NCBI RefSeq assembly: GCF_014306135.1 | Contig: NZ_JACRWD010000008.1 | Location: 1 to 64,000 of the forward strand | DNA length: 64,000 nt | DNA from: Paraclostridium hominis | GTDB lineage: Bacteria > Bacillota > Clostridia > Peptostreptococcales > Peptostreptococcaceae | Reading direction: 5' to 3' | Part shown: positions 33,573-43,280 of the stretch, in pieces | Position numbering within the stretch: position 1 is the stretch's first letter | Layout: each line of letters opens with the position of its first letter | The notes under the pieces: model-generated | Database searches by the model: none | What the model was told of the DNA's origin: nothing | Seen by the model: the letters and a program-made list of their open reading frames with translations, nothing else | Made by a program: the position numbers and the translations under genes

Positions 33573-34351
33573 TGGACATGTATTTTACAGTACTGGTATT
33601 TATAATGGGAGTAATATTTGGGAGTTTTTATAATGTATGCATATATCGTATACCTAATAAGCAATCAATAGTTAATCCGCCATCGCATTGCTATAGATGT
33701 AATACAAGATTAAAGCCCATAGATTTAGTTCCTATTCTTGGTTGGGGTTTCTTAAAAGGAAAATGTAGATATTGTAAAGAAAAAATATCACCAAGATATA
33801 CAATAGTAGAAATTATAACTGGAATACTATTTACACTTATATATATAACTTTTGAATATAAATTTATTACAATATATTATATGTTTTTAACATCATTACT
33901 TATAATAATTACTTTTATAGATTTAGATTGTTACATAATACCAGATATATTAGTTCTAATAGGAAGCATAACTGCATTGTTAGTGAATTTTTTAGGGTAT
34001 GGAATACCGTTTATTGATGCAATAAAGGGATCTATATTTACAGGTGGAGGATTATTAGTACTGACCTTAATCATAGAATATATATTAAAGAAAGAAGTAA
34101 TAGGTGGCGAAGGTATAAAACTATTTGTAATGATAGGGTTATTTCTAGGAACAAAGTTATCGTTACTGACCTTGTTACTTAGCATATATATTGGAGGAGC
34201 ATATGGGATAATATTTATAGTTTATAATAAAATAAAAAATAAGAGATTTAATTCTATGATTCCATTTGGACCTTTCATATCATTAGCAACAGTAATATCG
34301 ATGTTATATGGTAATCAGATAATAGATTTTTATATAAAAACATTTTTATAA
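33572..34351 (+). CDS. pilD: Prepilin peptidase/methyltransferase PilD, second catalytic Asp missing
   Basis: 259 residues, polytopic. The N-terminal methyltransferase domain has the two CxxC pairs ('SHCYRCNTR' and 'GKCRYCKEK'). The first catalytic Asp motif is present ('FIDLDCYIIPD'). The second, normally GGGDxK, reads 'VIGGEGIKLFVMIG': the Asp position is Gly and the preceding Gly is Glu. The family requires both aspartates, so peptidase activity is doubtful although the frame is open. It follows pilT with a 1-base overlap. Confidence 0.8.
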   Translation: MDMYFTVLVFIMGVIFGSFYNVCIYRIPNKQSIVNPPSHCYRCNTRLKPIDLVPILGWGFLKGKCRYCKEKISPRYTIVEIITGILFTLIYITFEYKFITIYYMFLTSLLIIITFIDLDCYIIPDILVLIGSITALLVNFLGYGIPFIDAIKGSIFTGGGLLVLTLIIEYILKKEVIGGEGIKLFVMIGLFLGTKLSLLTLLLSIYIGGAYGIIFIVYNKIKNKRFNSMIPFGPFISLATVISMLYGNQIIDFYIKTFL

Positions 34352-34353
34352 GA

Positions 34354-34390
34354 AATAACCTATGGGCTGTATGCTTATAGGTTATTATTT
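34354..34390 (+). terminator. Rho-independent terminator after pilD
   Basis: aataacctat (34354-34363) / ataggttatt (34377-34386) then T-rich sequence; separates pilD from the second peptidase gene. Confidence 0.72.
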
Positions 34391-34461
34391 TAAACTATAA
34401 TAGGACTATAATTTATTGAGTTTGTTAATAATTTAAATATCCTACTATGAGTATTTAAATT

Positions 34462-35067
34462 ATGATACAAATAATATTATTAAGTTTTTTAATGGTACAA
34501 TTAGTACAATTTTCAATAAAAGAATTATTTGAAATAAAAATAAATGAAGATAAATTTGCAGAAATATTATATATAATAACTCCAGTAATAATATTAATGT
34601 TATACGTGAAACTAGGTTTTAATGAAGAATTTTTTAGATATTCATTACTAGTGTGTTTTTTAGTGGTAATATCTATAATAGACTATTATACAATGTATAT
34701 ATACGATATAACTATAATTAGTGGTATAATAATTCAAGGAATTATATTGTTATTGACAAAGGATAATATAATATATCATATAATAGGATTAGCATTTGGA
34801 TTTATTATTCCTTATATAATGGTTAAACTAACAAAAGGTGTAGGCTCAGGAGATATAGGAGTCTATACTTTGTGTTGTTTTTGTATAGGGATAGAAAAAA
34901 GTGTATATATGATACCTATATCTTTTATAATAGGAAGTATTTATGGAGTTTACTTATTATTATTTAAGAAAAAATCAAAAAATTCATATATGCCATTTGC
35001 ACCTTGTATATTTTTAGCAACAACATTCGTAATACTATCACAACAAAACTTTATATTTAATATATGA
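34462..35067 (+). CDS. Short prepilin peptidase (PilD2-like)
   Basis: 201-residue membrane protein of the A24 peptidase family, without the N-terminal cysteine methyltransferase domain. First Asp: 'VVISIIDYYTMYIYD'. Second: 'KGVGSGDIGVYTLCC', the GxGD motif, is intact, unlike in the neighbouring pilD. Six to seven helices are expected. C. difficile has a second short prepilin peptidase at the same place. The start ATG 34462 has no clear RBS. It could process prepilins encoded elsewhere. Confidence 0.75.
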   Translation: MIQIILLSFLMVQLVQFSIKELFEIKINEDKFAEILYIITPVIILMLYVKLGFNEEFFRYSLLVCFLVVISIIDYYTMYIYDITIISGIIIQGIILLLTKDNIIYHIIGLAFGFIIPYIMVKLTKGVGSGDIGVYTLCCFCIGIEKSVYMIPISFIIGSIYGVYLLLFKKKSKNSYMPFAPCIFLATTFVILSQQNFIFNI

Positions 35068-35121
35068 AATTTTAAAAATTTAATTTATAAGAAATAATAA
35101 CAAGTAAAGGGAGGAATGAAA

Positions 35122-35682
35122 ATGTACGTAATAGTAGGATTAGGAAATCCAGGTAAACAATACGAGCATACAAGACATAACGTTGGATTTGATGTTATAG
35201 ATATTTTGGCAAAGGAATATGGCATAAGCGTAACGAAAATAAAACATAAGGCACTTATAGGTGAAGGTAGAGTAGGAAATGAAAAAGTTTTACTAGTAAA
35301 GCCCCAGACATATATGAATTTAAGTGGAGAAACACTAATAGATATATACAATTATTATAAAGTAGACTCTAATAATATAGTTGTCATATATGATGATATA
35401 GATTTAGATGTCGGAAAAATAAGAATAAGAAAAAAAGGTAGTGGTGGAACTCATAATGGAATGAGATCTATATTAAAGTGCCTAGGAACTAATGAATTTC
35501 CAAGAGTAAGAGTTGGGGTATCAAAACCTAGACCAGGACAAGATTTAGCAGATTTTGTTTTATCTAGATTTAGGAAAGAAGAATCATCAGATATTCAAGA
35601 TGGATTAGAAAAAGCAGCTAAGTCTGTAGATTGTATAATAAGAGAAAATATAGATTTATCAATGAATAAATATAATGGTTAG
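35122..35682 (+). CDS. pth: Peptidyl-tRNA hydrolase
   Basis: Releases peptides from prematurely dropped peptidyl-tRNAs; called SpoVC in Bacillus. 186 residues from ATG 35122, 7 bases after AAAGGGAGG (35106-35114); the ATG at 35116 is too close to the RBS. Active-site residues are seen in 'MYVIVGLGNPGKQYEHTRHN' (Asn and His), 'KPQTYMNLSG' and 'VIYDDIDLDVGKIRI' (Asp). 'SGGTHNGMRSI' follows. It is 20 bases before mfd, as in Bacillus. Confidence 0.96.
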   Translation: MYVIVGLGNPGKQYEHTRHNVGFDVIDILAKEYGISVTKIKHKALIGEGRVGNEKVLLVKPQTYMNLSGETLIDIYNYYKVDSNNIVVIYDDIDLDVGKIRIRKKGSGGTHNGMRSILKCLGTNEFPRVRVGVSKPRPGQDLADFVLSRFRKEESSDIQDGLEKAAKSVDCIIRENIDLSMNKYNG

Positions 35683-35702
35683 TTTATAAGGGGGGTTAGA
35701 AT

Positions 35703-38700
35703 ATGAACGATATTTTTATATCTCCTTTGCAAAATTCTAAAGAATATAAAGACATATTAAGTAACATAGAAAATATTAAGGGAACACTACTTATAAATGG
35801 TTTATTACAACCTCAAAAACCAAATATAGTGTACTCTTTATTTAATGATTTAAAAAGACAGGTTTTATATATTGCTAATACTGATTTAGAAGCTAAAAAA
35901 GTATATGAAGATTTATATTTTTATATGAAAGATAAAGTTGATTATTTAAGTTCTCAAGATATATACTTTTATCATTTAGATGCAAAGGATAGAAATGAAG
36001 AAGCTAGAAAGTTAAAAGTATTACTAAGGATGATAAGTAAAGAAAATACAGTTATAGTTACATCTGTTGAAGCTATTCTTAGTAAATATGTGCCAAAGGA
36101 AATTTTAAAAAAGAGTATATTCACTTATAAAATAGGTGATATCATCGATGTAGAAAATTTATCTAAAAAACTAGTTAATTTAGGATATGAAAGAGTATCT
36201 AAAATTGAAGGATTTGGACAATTTAGCATTAGAGGTGGAATAATAGATATATTTTCATTAGAGTATGATACTCCTATTCGTATAGAGTTATTTGATGATG
36301 AGATTGAATCGATAAGAACATTTGATGTATTTACTCAAAAATCTATAAAGAAGATAAAAAAATGTACAATAACTCCATCAAGAGAGTATATATATCCAGA
36401 AAGTATAGATGAATCTGTAGAAAGAATTAAAAAAGATACTAATGATTTTACAGATGATGATGTACATAGAAATATTGAAAATGTAGCATCTTCAACATAT
36501 TTCGAAGGTGTGGAAAATTATATAGATTATATGTATACGGATGAAAACAAAAGTATATTTACTTACTTAAAAGATGATGCAATTATATTTGTAAATGATA
36601 TTTCTAGATTAAAGGAAAGATGTGAAAACTATATATCTGAGTTTAAGGAGAATTATAAATTAAACTTAGAAAGAGGTTTAGCATTAAAGCAACAAGGTAA
36701 TCTTTTATATCATTATTCTGATTTAGAATACTTAATTGATGGTAAAAAATTAATTTTAAATATGTTGTTAACTAAATCTATAAATGACTTTAGTGTGGCA
36801 TCTATAGTTAATTTTGAAAGTAGAGAAGTTCCATCATTTAATGGGAAGTTAGATATTCTTGCAGAAGAATTAAATAGATTGAAATATAATGGCCATAAAG
36901 TTGTTTTAGCTACAAATACTTATGATAGAGCTAAAAAGTTAAATAAAGAGCTTTTAAATCTAGGTATAGAAAGTGTTTTAACAAGAAAAAGAGATATAGA
37001 GATACACTCATCTCAAGTTGTTATAGTTGTGGGTAATATAACATCAGGATTCCAATATAAATCTATAAAATTTGATGTTATAACAGATAAAGAAATGATA
37101 GGTTCTAATAAAAGAGCTAAAACATCTAAATCTAAAAAATTTAATAAAGGTCAAAAAATAGAAACATTTTTAGACCTGAATGTTGGAGATTATGTTGTTC
37201 ATGAAAATAGTGGTGTTGGTAGGTATGTAGGTATAGATCAATTAACTGTAAATGGAGTTAAAAAAGACTATATGAGAGTTGTTTACCAAGGTGGAGATAA
37301 CCTGTATGTTCCAATAGATCAAATGGATAAAATTCAAAAGTTTATAGGAGCAGACACTGAAAAGGTAAAATTAAATAAGCTTGGAAGTAGCGAATGGGCA
37401 AAAGCAAAAGCTAAAGTAAAAAAAGAAATAGAAGATATGACCAAAGATTTAGTAGAACTATATGCTAAAAGAGAAAAGATAAAAGGATATAAATTCTCTA
37501 AAGATAAGTTATGGCAAAGTGAATTTGAAACTTTATTCCCATATCAAGAAACAGATGATCAATTAAAAGCTATAGAAGAAACTAAAAAAGATATGGAATC
37601 AAATAAAGTAATGGATAGACTTATATGTGGAGATGTTGGATATGGAAAGACTGAAGTAGCTATAAGAGCTATTTTTAAAGCTTGTATGGATCAAAAACAA
37701 GTTGCTGTACTTGTTCCAACAACTATTCTTGCTCAGCAACATTATAACACTTTTAAATCAAGATTTGAAAATTATCCAATAAGAGTTGAAGTTTTAAGTA
37801 GATTTAAAACTCCTAAAGAGCAAAAACAAATTATAGAGGATGCTAGAAAAGGTTTAGTAGATGTAATAATAGGTACTCATAGAATTATATCTAAAGATAT
37901 AGAACTTCCTAATTTGGGATTAGTAGTTATTGATGAGGAGCAAAGATTTGGCGTAAAACACAAAGAATCTTTAAAGAAGATAAAATCTACAGTAGATGTA
38001 TTAACATTATCAGCAACACCTATACCTAGAACTCTTCATATGTCACTAAGTGGAATAAGAGATATGAGTGTTATAGAAGAACCTCCTCAAGAGAGATATC
38101 CAGTTATAACTTATGTTGTTGAAGGTAAAGAAAGTATAATACAAGATGAGATAGAAAGAGAAATAGCTAGAGGTGGACAGGTATTCTTTGTTTACAATAG
38201 AGTTGAAAGAATAGATGAAATGGCTAGTATGATACAAAGATTAGTTCCAGATGCAAAAATAGCAGTAGCACATGGAAGGATGACAGGCAAGGAACTAGAA
38301 AATATAATATTAGGATTTTTAAATAAAGAGTATAATGTACTTGTTTGTACAACAATAATAGAAACAGGTATGGATATATCAAATGCTAATACTATGATTG
38401 TATATGATGCAGATAAAATGGGATTAGCACAACTTTATCAATTAAGAGGAAGAGTTGGAAGAAGTAATAGGCAAGGTTATGCATATTTCATGTATGAAAA
38501 AGATAAAGTATTAAGTGAAATAGCAGAAAAAAGATTAAAGGCAATAAGAGAATTTACTGAATTTGGTTCAGGATTTAAGATAGCTATGAGAGATTTAGAA
38601 ATAAGAGGTGCGGGTAACATTTTAGGACCTCAACAACATGGACACATGGCAGTCATTGGATATGATTTATACGTAAAAATGCTAAATGATGCAATAAGAA

Positions 38701-39104
38701 AAGTTAAAGGTGAGGTAGTAGAAAAAGAAATAGATGTAGAAGTTGATTTACCTGTAAATGCATATATACCTGATAGCTATATAGAAGATGAAATTATAAA
38801 AATTGAAATGTATAAAAAAATTGCATCTATAGAGAATGAAGAAGATATGAAGGATATAAAAGAAGAATTAGAAGATAGATTTTCAGATATACCTAAATCT
38901 GTTAATGCCCTAATATCTATAGCATACATGAAGACCTTATGCAAAAAGTTAGGTATAGAAAAAATTAGGATGTTAAAAGATGAAGTAATACTTCTTCCTT
39001 TAACAAGATATAGAACTAAGGAAAAAAATGGGTATAAGATAATAGATGAGTTAAAAAATATACTTGAACAAATGTGTATGAGTAAAAATCAAAAAAATAA
39101 TTAG
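35703..39104 (+). CDS. mfd: Transcription-repair coupling factor
   Basis: 1133 residues. It removes RNA polymerase stalled at DNA damage and recruits UvrA. The N-terminal UvrB-like region has 'FSIRGGIIDIFSLEYDTPIR'. The polymerase-interaction domain starts 'GDYVVHENSGVGRYVGIDQL' near residue 495. The translocase motor has Walker A 'GDVGYGKTEVAIRA', DEEQ box 'VVIDEEQRFGV', 'LSATPIPRTLHMSLSG' and 'QLRGRVGRSNRQGYAY'. A TRCF C-terminal domain ends the protein. It lies between pth and prsA. Confidence 0.97.
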   Translation: MNDIFISPLQNSKEYKDILSNIENIKGTLLINGLLQPQKPNIVYSLFNDLKRQVLYIANTDLEAKKVYEDLYFYMKDKVDYLSSQDIYFYHLDAKDRNEEARKLKVLLRMISKENTVIVTSVEAILSKYVPKEILKKSIFTYKIGDIIDVENLSKKLVNLGYERVSKIEGFGQFSIRGGIIDIFSLEYDTPIRIELFDDEIESIRTFDVFTQKSIKKIKKCTITPSREYIYPESIDESVERIKKDTNDFTDDDVHRNIENVASSTYFEGVENYIDYMYTDENKSIFTYLKDDAIIFVNDISRLKERCENYISEFKENYKLNLERGLALKQQGNLLYHYSDLEYLIDGKKLILNMLLTKSINDFSVASIVNFESREVPSFNGKLDILAEELNRLKYNGHKVVLATNTYDRAKKLNKELLNLGIESVLTRKRDIEIHSSQVVIVVGNITSGFQYKSIKFDVITDKEMIGSNKRAKTSKSKKFNKGQKIETFLDLNVGDYVVHENSGVGRYVGIDQLTVNGVKKDYMRVVYQGGDNLYVPIDQMDKIQKFIGADTEKVKLNKLGSSEWAKAKAKVKKEIEDMTKDLVELYAKREKIKGYKFSKDKLWQSEFETLFPYQETDDQLKAIEETKKDMESNKVMDRLICGDVGYGKTEVAIRAIFKACMDQKQVAVLVPTTILAQQHYNTFKSRFENYPIRVEVLSRFKTPKEQKQIIEDARKGLVDVIIGTHRIISKDIELPNLGLVVIDEEQRFGVKHKESLKKIKSTVDVLTLSATPIPRTLHMSLSGIRDMSVIEEPPQERYPVITYVVEGKESIIQDEIEREIARGGQVFFVYNRVERIDEMASMIQRLVPDAKIAVAHGRMTGKELENIILGFLNKEYNVLVCTTIIETGMDISNANTMIVYDADKMGLAQLYQLRGRVGRSNRQGYAYFMYEKDKVLSEIAEKRLKAIREFTEFGSGFKIAMRDLEIRGAGNILGPQQHGHMAVIGYDLYVKMLNDAIRKVKGEVVEKEIDVEVDLPVNAYIPDSYIEDEIIKIEMYKKIASIENEEDMKDIKEELEDRFSDIPKSVNALISIAYMKTLCKKLGIEKIRMLKDEVILLPLTRYRTKEKNGYKIIDELKNILEQMCMSKNQKNN

Positions 39105-39118
39105 AAAGGGTGATTAAA

Positions 39119-40114
39119 GTGAAAAAAATAGTATCATTGCTAATGGTAATTATGTTAGGAATAGGTATGACTGCTTGTGGATCAAAAAAACCTGTGGCAG
39201 TTGTAAACGGAGTAGATATATCTGCAGATGACTTTAAGAAAACTGTTGCTACTTATAAAGAATCTATTTCAAAAATGTATGGTAAAGATTTATGGGATCA
39301 AGAAATAAAAAAAGGTGTAAAATACAAGGATGAAATGAAAAAAGCTATTTTACAACAAATGATACAAGAACAAGTAGTTTATCAAGAGGCTAAGAAAGAG
39401 AAGTTAGAAGCTAAGCAATCAGAAGTAGATAAACAATTTAAGCAATTAAAAGAAAGTATAAAAAAAGATAAAGACTATGAAAAATTCCTTAAAGATAATG
39501 ATATTGATGATGAATTTTTAAAATCTCAGTTAACTAAAGATATAACAATACAAAATTTTAAAAATAATTTTGATAAGAATACTAAAATAACTGAAGCAGA
39601 AATGAAAAAATATTATGAGGAAAATAAAAATAATTATGTAGATGATGAGGTGAAAGCATCTCATATATTAATATCAACAGTAGATCAAAAAACTAATAAG
39701 CCATTTTCTGAAGAAAAGAAAAAAGAAGCTAAGAAAAAAGCAGAGGAAGTGTATAAAAAGGTTAAAGCTGGAGATGATTTTTCTAAATTAGCTAAAGAAT
39801 ATTCTGATGATAAAAGTTCTGCAGTTAATGGAGGAGATTTAGGATTTTTCTCAAAAGGTCAAATGGTTCCAGAATTTGAAAAAGCTGCATTTGGAATGGA
39901 CAAAGGTGAAATATCTGATATAGTTGAATCTCAATTTGGATATCATATAATAAAAGTTACTGATAAAAAATACAAAGAATATACTTTTGATGAAGTGAAA
40001 AACAATATAAAACAAAACTTATTATATAAAAAATATACTGAGAAAGTTAATGAATTAGTTAAAAAAGCTAAAATAGAAAAAAATGAAGAAGAAGCTTTAA
40101 AGATTAATGCATAA
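39119..40114 (+). CDS. prsA: PrsA-like foldase lipoprotein (parvulin peptidyl-prolyl isomerase)
   Basis: 331 residues from GTG 39119; the GTG at 39110 lies on the RBS AAAGGG (39105-39110). A signal peptide with lipobox 'GIGMTAC' puts the lipid Cys near residue 18. A SurA-like N-terminal part is followed by a parvulin domain ('ASHILISTVDQKTNKPFSEE', 'FSKLAKEYSDDKSSAVNGGD', 'FGYHIIKVTDK'). It folds exported proteins outside the membrane. It follows mfd by 14 bases, so probably the same operon; PrsA after mfd is common in clostridia. Confidence 0.92.
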   Translation: MKKIVSLLMVIMLGIGMTACGSKKPVAVVNGVDISADDFKKTVATYKESISKMYGKDLWDQEIKKGVKYKDEMKKAILQQMIQEQVVYQEAKKEKLEAKQSEVDKQFKQLKESIKKDKDYEKFLKDNDIDDEFLKSQLTKDITIQNFKNNFDKNTKITEAEMKKYYEENKNNYVDDEVKASHILISTVDQKTNKPFSEEKKKEAKKKAEEVYKKVKAGDDFSKLAKEYSDDKSSAVNGGDLGFFSKGQMVPEFEKAAFGMDKGEISDIVESQFGYHIIKVTDKKYKEYTFDEVKNNIKQNLLYKKYTEKVNELVKKAKIEKNEEEALKINA

Positions 40115-40116
40115 GA

Positions 40117-40152
40117 AAAACCTATACCATTTGGAATGGTATAGGTTTTTTT
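40117..40152 (+). terminator. Rho-independent terminator after prsA
   Basis: aaaacctataccat (40117-40130) / atggtataggtttt (40136-40149), then more Ts. Confidence 0.9.
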
Positions 40153-40181
40153 GCATATTTTTCTTGGCATTGGTAAAAATA
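40153..40181 (+). promoter_or_regulatory. Possible sigma-F/sigma-G promoter for the first spoVT
   Basis: GCATA (40153-40157), 14-bp spacer, GGTAAAAATA (40172-40181), which fits the GGnnAnAnTn -10 pattern of forespore sigma factors. spoVT is a sigma-G gene in Bacillus. Spacing is at the short end. Confidence 0.45.
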
Positions 40182-40215
40182 AACTCAAAGTTACTAATGG
40201 AGGTATTAATCTGAT

Positions 40216-40755
40216 ATGAGAGCTACAGGAATAGTTAGAAGAATAGATGACCTTGGAAGAGTTGTTATTCCAAAGGAAATAAGAAAGACATTAAGAATCA
40301 GAGAAGGAGATCCTTTAGAGATCTTTACTGCAAAAGATGGTGAAGTTATATTAAAAAAATATTCTCCAATAGGAGAATTAAATGAATTTTCACAAGAGTA
40401 TGCAGAAACATTAGGTGAAACACTTGGACATGGAGTTATAGTAACAGATTTAGATTCAATAATAGCTGTATCTAAATTACCTAAAAAAGATTATAAAGAG
40501 AAAAGCATAAGTAAAGAATTAGAAGAGCTTATAGAAAATAGAGTATCTAATCATGTTAAAGATAATAAATTAATATCTTTACACAGAGATGATTCAATGG
40601 ATTATAAATCACAAATAATAATCCCTATAATAAGTTCTTCGGGTGATTGTATAGGATCTATATGCTTAGTAGCTAAAGAAGCGTCAGGGCTAAGTGAAAG
40701 TGATGAAAAGTTATTGAAGGTAGCAGCTAATTTTTTAGGTAAGCAAGTTCAATAA
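40216..40755 (+). CDS. spoVT: Stage V sporulation regulator SpoVT (copy 1)
   Basis: 179 residues: an N-terminal AbrB-type swapped-hairpin DNA-binding domain ('ATGIVRRIDDLGRVVIPKEI') and a C-terminal GAF-like domain ('CIGSICLVAKEASGLSESDE'). SpoVT tunes forespore (sigma-G) gene expression. Length matches the B. subtilis protein (178). It follows prsA and precedes a second, closely related copy 130 bases downstream. A forespore-type promoter may lie just upstream. Confidence 0.95.
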   Translation: MRATGIVRRIDDLGRVVIPKEIRKTLRIREGDPLEIFTAKDGEVILKKYSPIGELNEFSQEYAETLGETLGHGVIVTDLDSIIAVSKLPKKDYKEKSISKELEELIENRVSNHVKDNKLISLHRDDSMDYKSQIIIPIISSSGDCIGSICLVAKEASGLSESDEKLLKVAANFLGKQVQ

Positions 40756-40764
40756 TATAAACTG

Positions 40765-40792
40765 GACTCATAATGGAATTATGAGTCTTTTT
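40765..40792 (+). terminator. Terminator between the two spoVT copies
   Basis: gactcataat (40765-40774) / attatgagtc (40778-40787), then Ts. Confidence 0.83.
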
Positions 40793-40886
40793 AGCATTAA
40801 TTGGTAATTACTCTAAATTATTGAAATTAGTGGAGTTTATATGATATATTATTGTCTATTACATGACATTAAAAGGAGGAGATCCT

Positions 40887-41453
40887 ATGAGTAAATTAAA
40901 AGATTCATCTAGTATGAAAGCTACGGGGATAGTTAGAAGAATCGATGATCTTGGAAGAGTGGTTATTCCCAAAGAGGTAAGAAAGACATTAAGGATTAGA
41001 GAAGGAGATCCTTTAGAAATTTTTACTGCAAATGATGGTGAAGTAATATTAAAAAAATATTCTCAAATAGGAGAGCTTAATGAATTTTCACAAGAGTATG
41101 CAGAAGCTTTAGGGGAAACACTTGGTCATGGAGTTATAGTAACAGATTTAGATTCAATAATAGCTGTATCTAAATTACCTAATAAATACTATAAGAAAAA
41201 AAGTATAAGTAAAGAATTGGAATCTCTTATGAAAAAAAGAGAATCTATTCATGTTAAAGATAATAAATTAGTATGTTTAAGTGAAGATGATCCTATGAAC
41301 TATACATCTCAAATAATAATGCCAATAATAAGTTTTTCAGGTGATTGTATAGGATCTATATGTCTAGTATCTAAAGACAAAGTAGAATTAAATGAAAGTG
41401 ATGAAAAAATCCTAAAAGTAGCAGCTAATTTTTTAGGAAAACAAGTTCAATAA
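40887..41453 (+). CDS. SpoVT paralogue (copy 2)
   Basis: 188 residues from ATG 40887 after AAAGGAGGAGA (40870-40880). It is like copy 1 over its full length, almost identical in the AbrB domain and more diverged around residues 100-140 of the GAF region. A short N-terminal extension 'MSKLKDSSS' precedes the normal start. It has its own terminators on both sides, so it is a separate transcription unit. The tandem arrangement shows local duplication. No forespore promoter as clear as that of copy 1 is seen upstream, so its timing or role may differ. Confidence 0.9.
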   Translation: MSKLKDSSSMKATGIVRRIDDLGRVVIPKEVRKTLRIREGDPLEIFTANDGEVILKKYSQIGELNEFSQEYAEALGETLGHGVIVTDLDSIIAVSKLPNKYYKKKSISKELESLMKKRESIHVKDNKLVCLSEDDPMNYTSQIIMPIISFSGDCIGSICLVSKDKVELNESDEKILKVAANFLGKQVQ

Positions 41454-41458
41454 TTTTT

Positions 41459-41488
41459 AAAAGACCCACATTTGTTAGGGTCTTTTAA
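41459..41488 (+). terminator. Terminator after spoVT copy 2
   Basis: aaaagaccc (41459-41467) / gggtctttt (41478-41486). Confidence 0.85.
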
Positions 41489-41571
41489 AGTTTATATGGT
41501 AATATATTGAATCCATAATAGCATATATGTTATATTAGAATTTGTTATATAACATGATATGGGGGGTATTT

Positions 41572-43197
41572 ATGGGTAATAATAATGGGAAAGATTCGTT
41601 CTTGAAAGGGGCTTTGATACTGGGGTTAGCAGGAATACTTGTTAAGATAATTGGAGCATTTTTTAGGATACCTCTGGGGAATTTAATTGGTGCAGAGGGT
41701 ATGGGTTATTACCAAGCGGCATATCCTGTGTACACTTTGTTTTTAACTTTGGCAACAGCGGGATTTCCAACAGCTTTAGCTAAGTTAGTATCGGAAAAGA
41801 TGGCTATAGGAGATTATAAGGGAGCACATAAGGTATTTAAGGTATCTTATTCCGTATTAGCTATAACTGGTTTTATAGCATTTTGTATATTTTTCTTTGG
41901 AGCAGATTTTATAGTAAATGATATAATGGAAAATCCGGGAGCGAAATATGCTATGCTAGCAATATCACCGGCTCTTTTATTTGTTCCAGTGATGTCTTCT
42001 TATAGAGGATATTTCCAAGGAAGAAGGGAAATGACTCAAATAGCTATTTCTCAAATAAGTGAACAACTTTTTAGAGTAGTTTTAGGGATAACTCTTGCAT
42101 ACTTTCTTATGTATAAGTGGGGTGCAAACCCTGGGCCAGAACAAGGTGCAGCAGGAGCGATAATGGGTGCTACTATAGGTGCTATAGCATCAATTATATA
42201 TTTAATAATTGCTTATTTAGTTAAATTAAAAACTATAAAAAGAGAAATAAAAATAAGTAAAAAATTTAAAGAAGAAAGTATAGCTAGAATATTGAAAAAG
42301 TTACTGGTAGTAGCTGTTCCTATAACTATAGGAGCGTCTGTTATGCCACTTGTAAATATGATAGATAACGTTATTGTTATAAGACGGTTAATTGAAGCTG
42401 GATTTACTCAAACTCAAGCAAATGTAATGTTTGGACAATTAACTGGAATGGCTATGGCTATAATCAACTTACCATCTGTTATAACTGTAGCTATGAGTAT
42501 GAGCTTAGTTCCGACTATATCTCAAGCTTATGCAGTAGGAAATAGGATTAAAGCAATAAAAGAAACTAAGAGTGCTATAAAGATAACGCTAATGATTGTT
42601 TTACCAGCAGCCTTTGGAATAGCATCATTAGCACATCCTATAATGAAACTTTTATATCCTGGAGAACCAGCTACAGTAGGGACTATACTATTAGTTCTTG
42701 CTCCTTGTATAGTATTTTTAGGATTAATACAAAGTTTAAATGGGATACTTCAAGGTATGGGAAAACCAATGGTTCCAGTGATATGTTTGGTTATAGGCAT
42801 GGTATTTAAAGTAGTTATAAGTTATACATTGACAGCTATACCACAAATAAATGTTATAGGTTCTGCATTAGGGACTTTAACAGCTTATTTTGTAGCTAGT
42901 ATGCTTGAATTAATTTACATAAAAAAGGCAATGAAAATGAAGTTGTCGAAGATGGAATTTTTTATAAAGCCGTTGTTAATAGTAATTACTATGTTTATAG
43001 TGGTTAAGTTAAGTTTTACATTTATAATAGGAATATTAGGTAATACTTTATCTACTATACTAGCCATAGCAATTGGAGCGATAGTTTATATATTGGCTAC
43101 ATTTACTTTAGGTGGTATAAAGAAAGAAGAATTATTAAGTATGCCTAAAGGAGATAAAGTATATAAAGTTCTTAGAAAATTAAAAATTATGAAGTAA
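41572..43197 (+). CDS. MOP-superfamily polysaccharide/lipid flippase (YabM/SpoVB family)
   Basis: 541 residues from ATG 41572, after GGGGGG (41561-41566); a TTG at 41542 extends the frame but lacks an RBS. The N-terminus 'GLAGILVKIIGAFFRIPLGN' followed by 'GAEGMGYYQAAYPVYTLF' is typical of SpoVB/YtgP/YabM flippases. About 14 membrane helices are expected. The family moves lipid-linked wall precursors or polysaccharide units. It lies between spoVT and yabN exactly as Bacillus yabM does. The exact cargo (lipid II or other) is uncertain. Confidence 0.88.
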   Translation: MGNNNGKDSFLKGALILGLAGILVKIIGAFFRIPLGNLIGAEGMGYYQAAYPVYTLFLTLATAGFPTALAKLVSEKMAIGDYKGAHKVFKVSYSVLAITGFIAFCIFFFGADFIVNDIMENPGAKYAMLAISPALLFVPVMSSYRGYFQGRREMTQIAISQISEQLFRVVLGITLAYFLMYKWGANPGPEQGAAGAIMGATIGAIASIIYLIIAYLVKLKTIKREIKISKKFKEESIARILKKLLVVAVPITIGASVMPLVNMIDNVIVIRRLIEAGFTQTQANVMFGQLTGMAMAIINLPSVITVAMSMSLVPTISQAYAVGNRIKAIKETKSAIKITLMIVLPAAFGIASLAHPIMKLLYPGEPATVGTILLVLAPCIVFLGLIQSLNGILQGMGKPMVPVICLVIGMVFKVVISYTLTAIPQINVIGSALGTLTAYFVASMLELIYIKKAMKMKLSKMEFFIKPLLIVITMFIVVKLSFTFIIGILGNTLSTILAIAIGAIVYILATFTLGGIKKEELLSMPKGDKVYKVLRKLKIMK

Positions 43198-43216
43198 TAT
43201 ATGTATACATATATGC

Positions 43217-43258
43217 AAATAAAGGAAATACTTATATAGGGTAATTTCCTTTATTTTT
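43217..43258 (+). terminator. Rho-independent terminator after the flippase gene
   Basis: 13-bp stem aaataaaggaaat (43217-43229) / atttcctttattt (43244-43256). Confidence 0.82.
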
Positions 43259-43280
43259 ACAACAAGAAGGAGCTTTTTAT

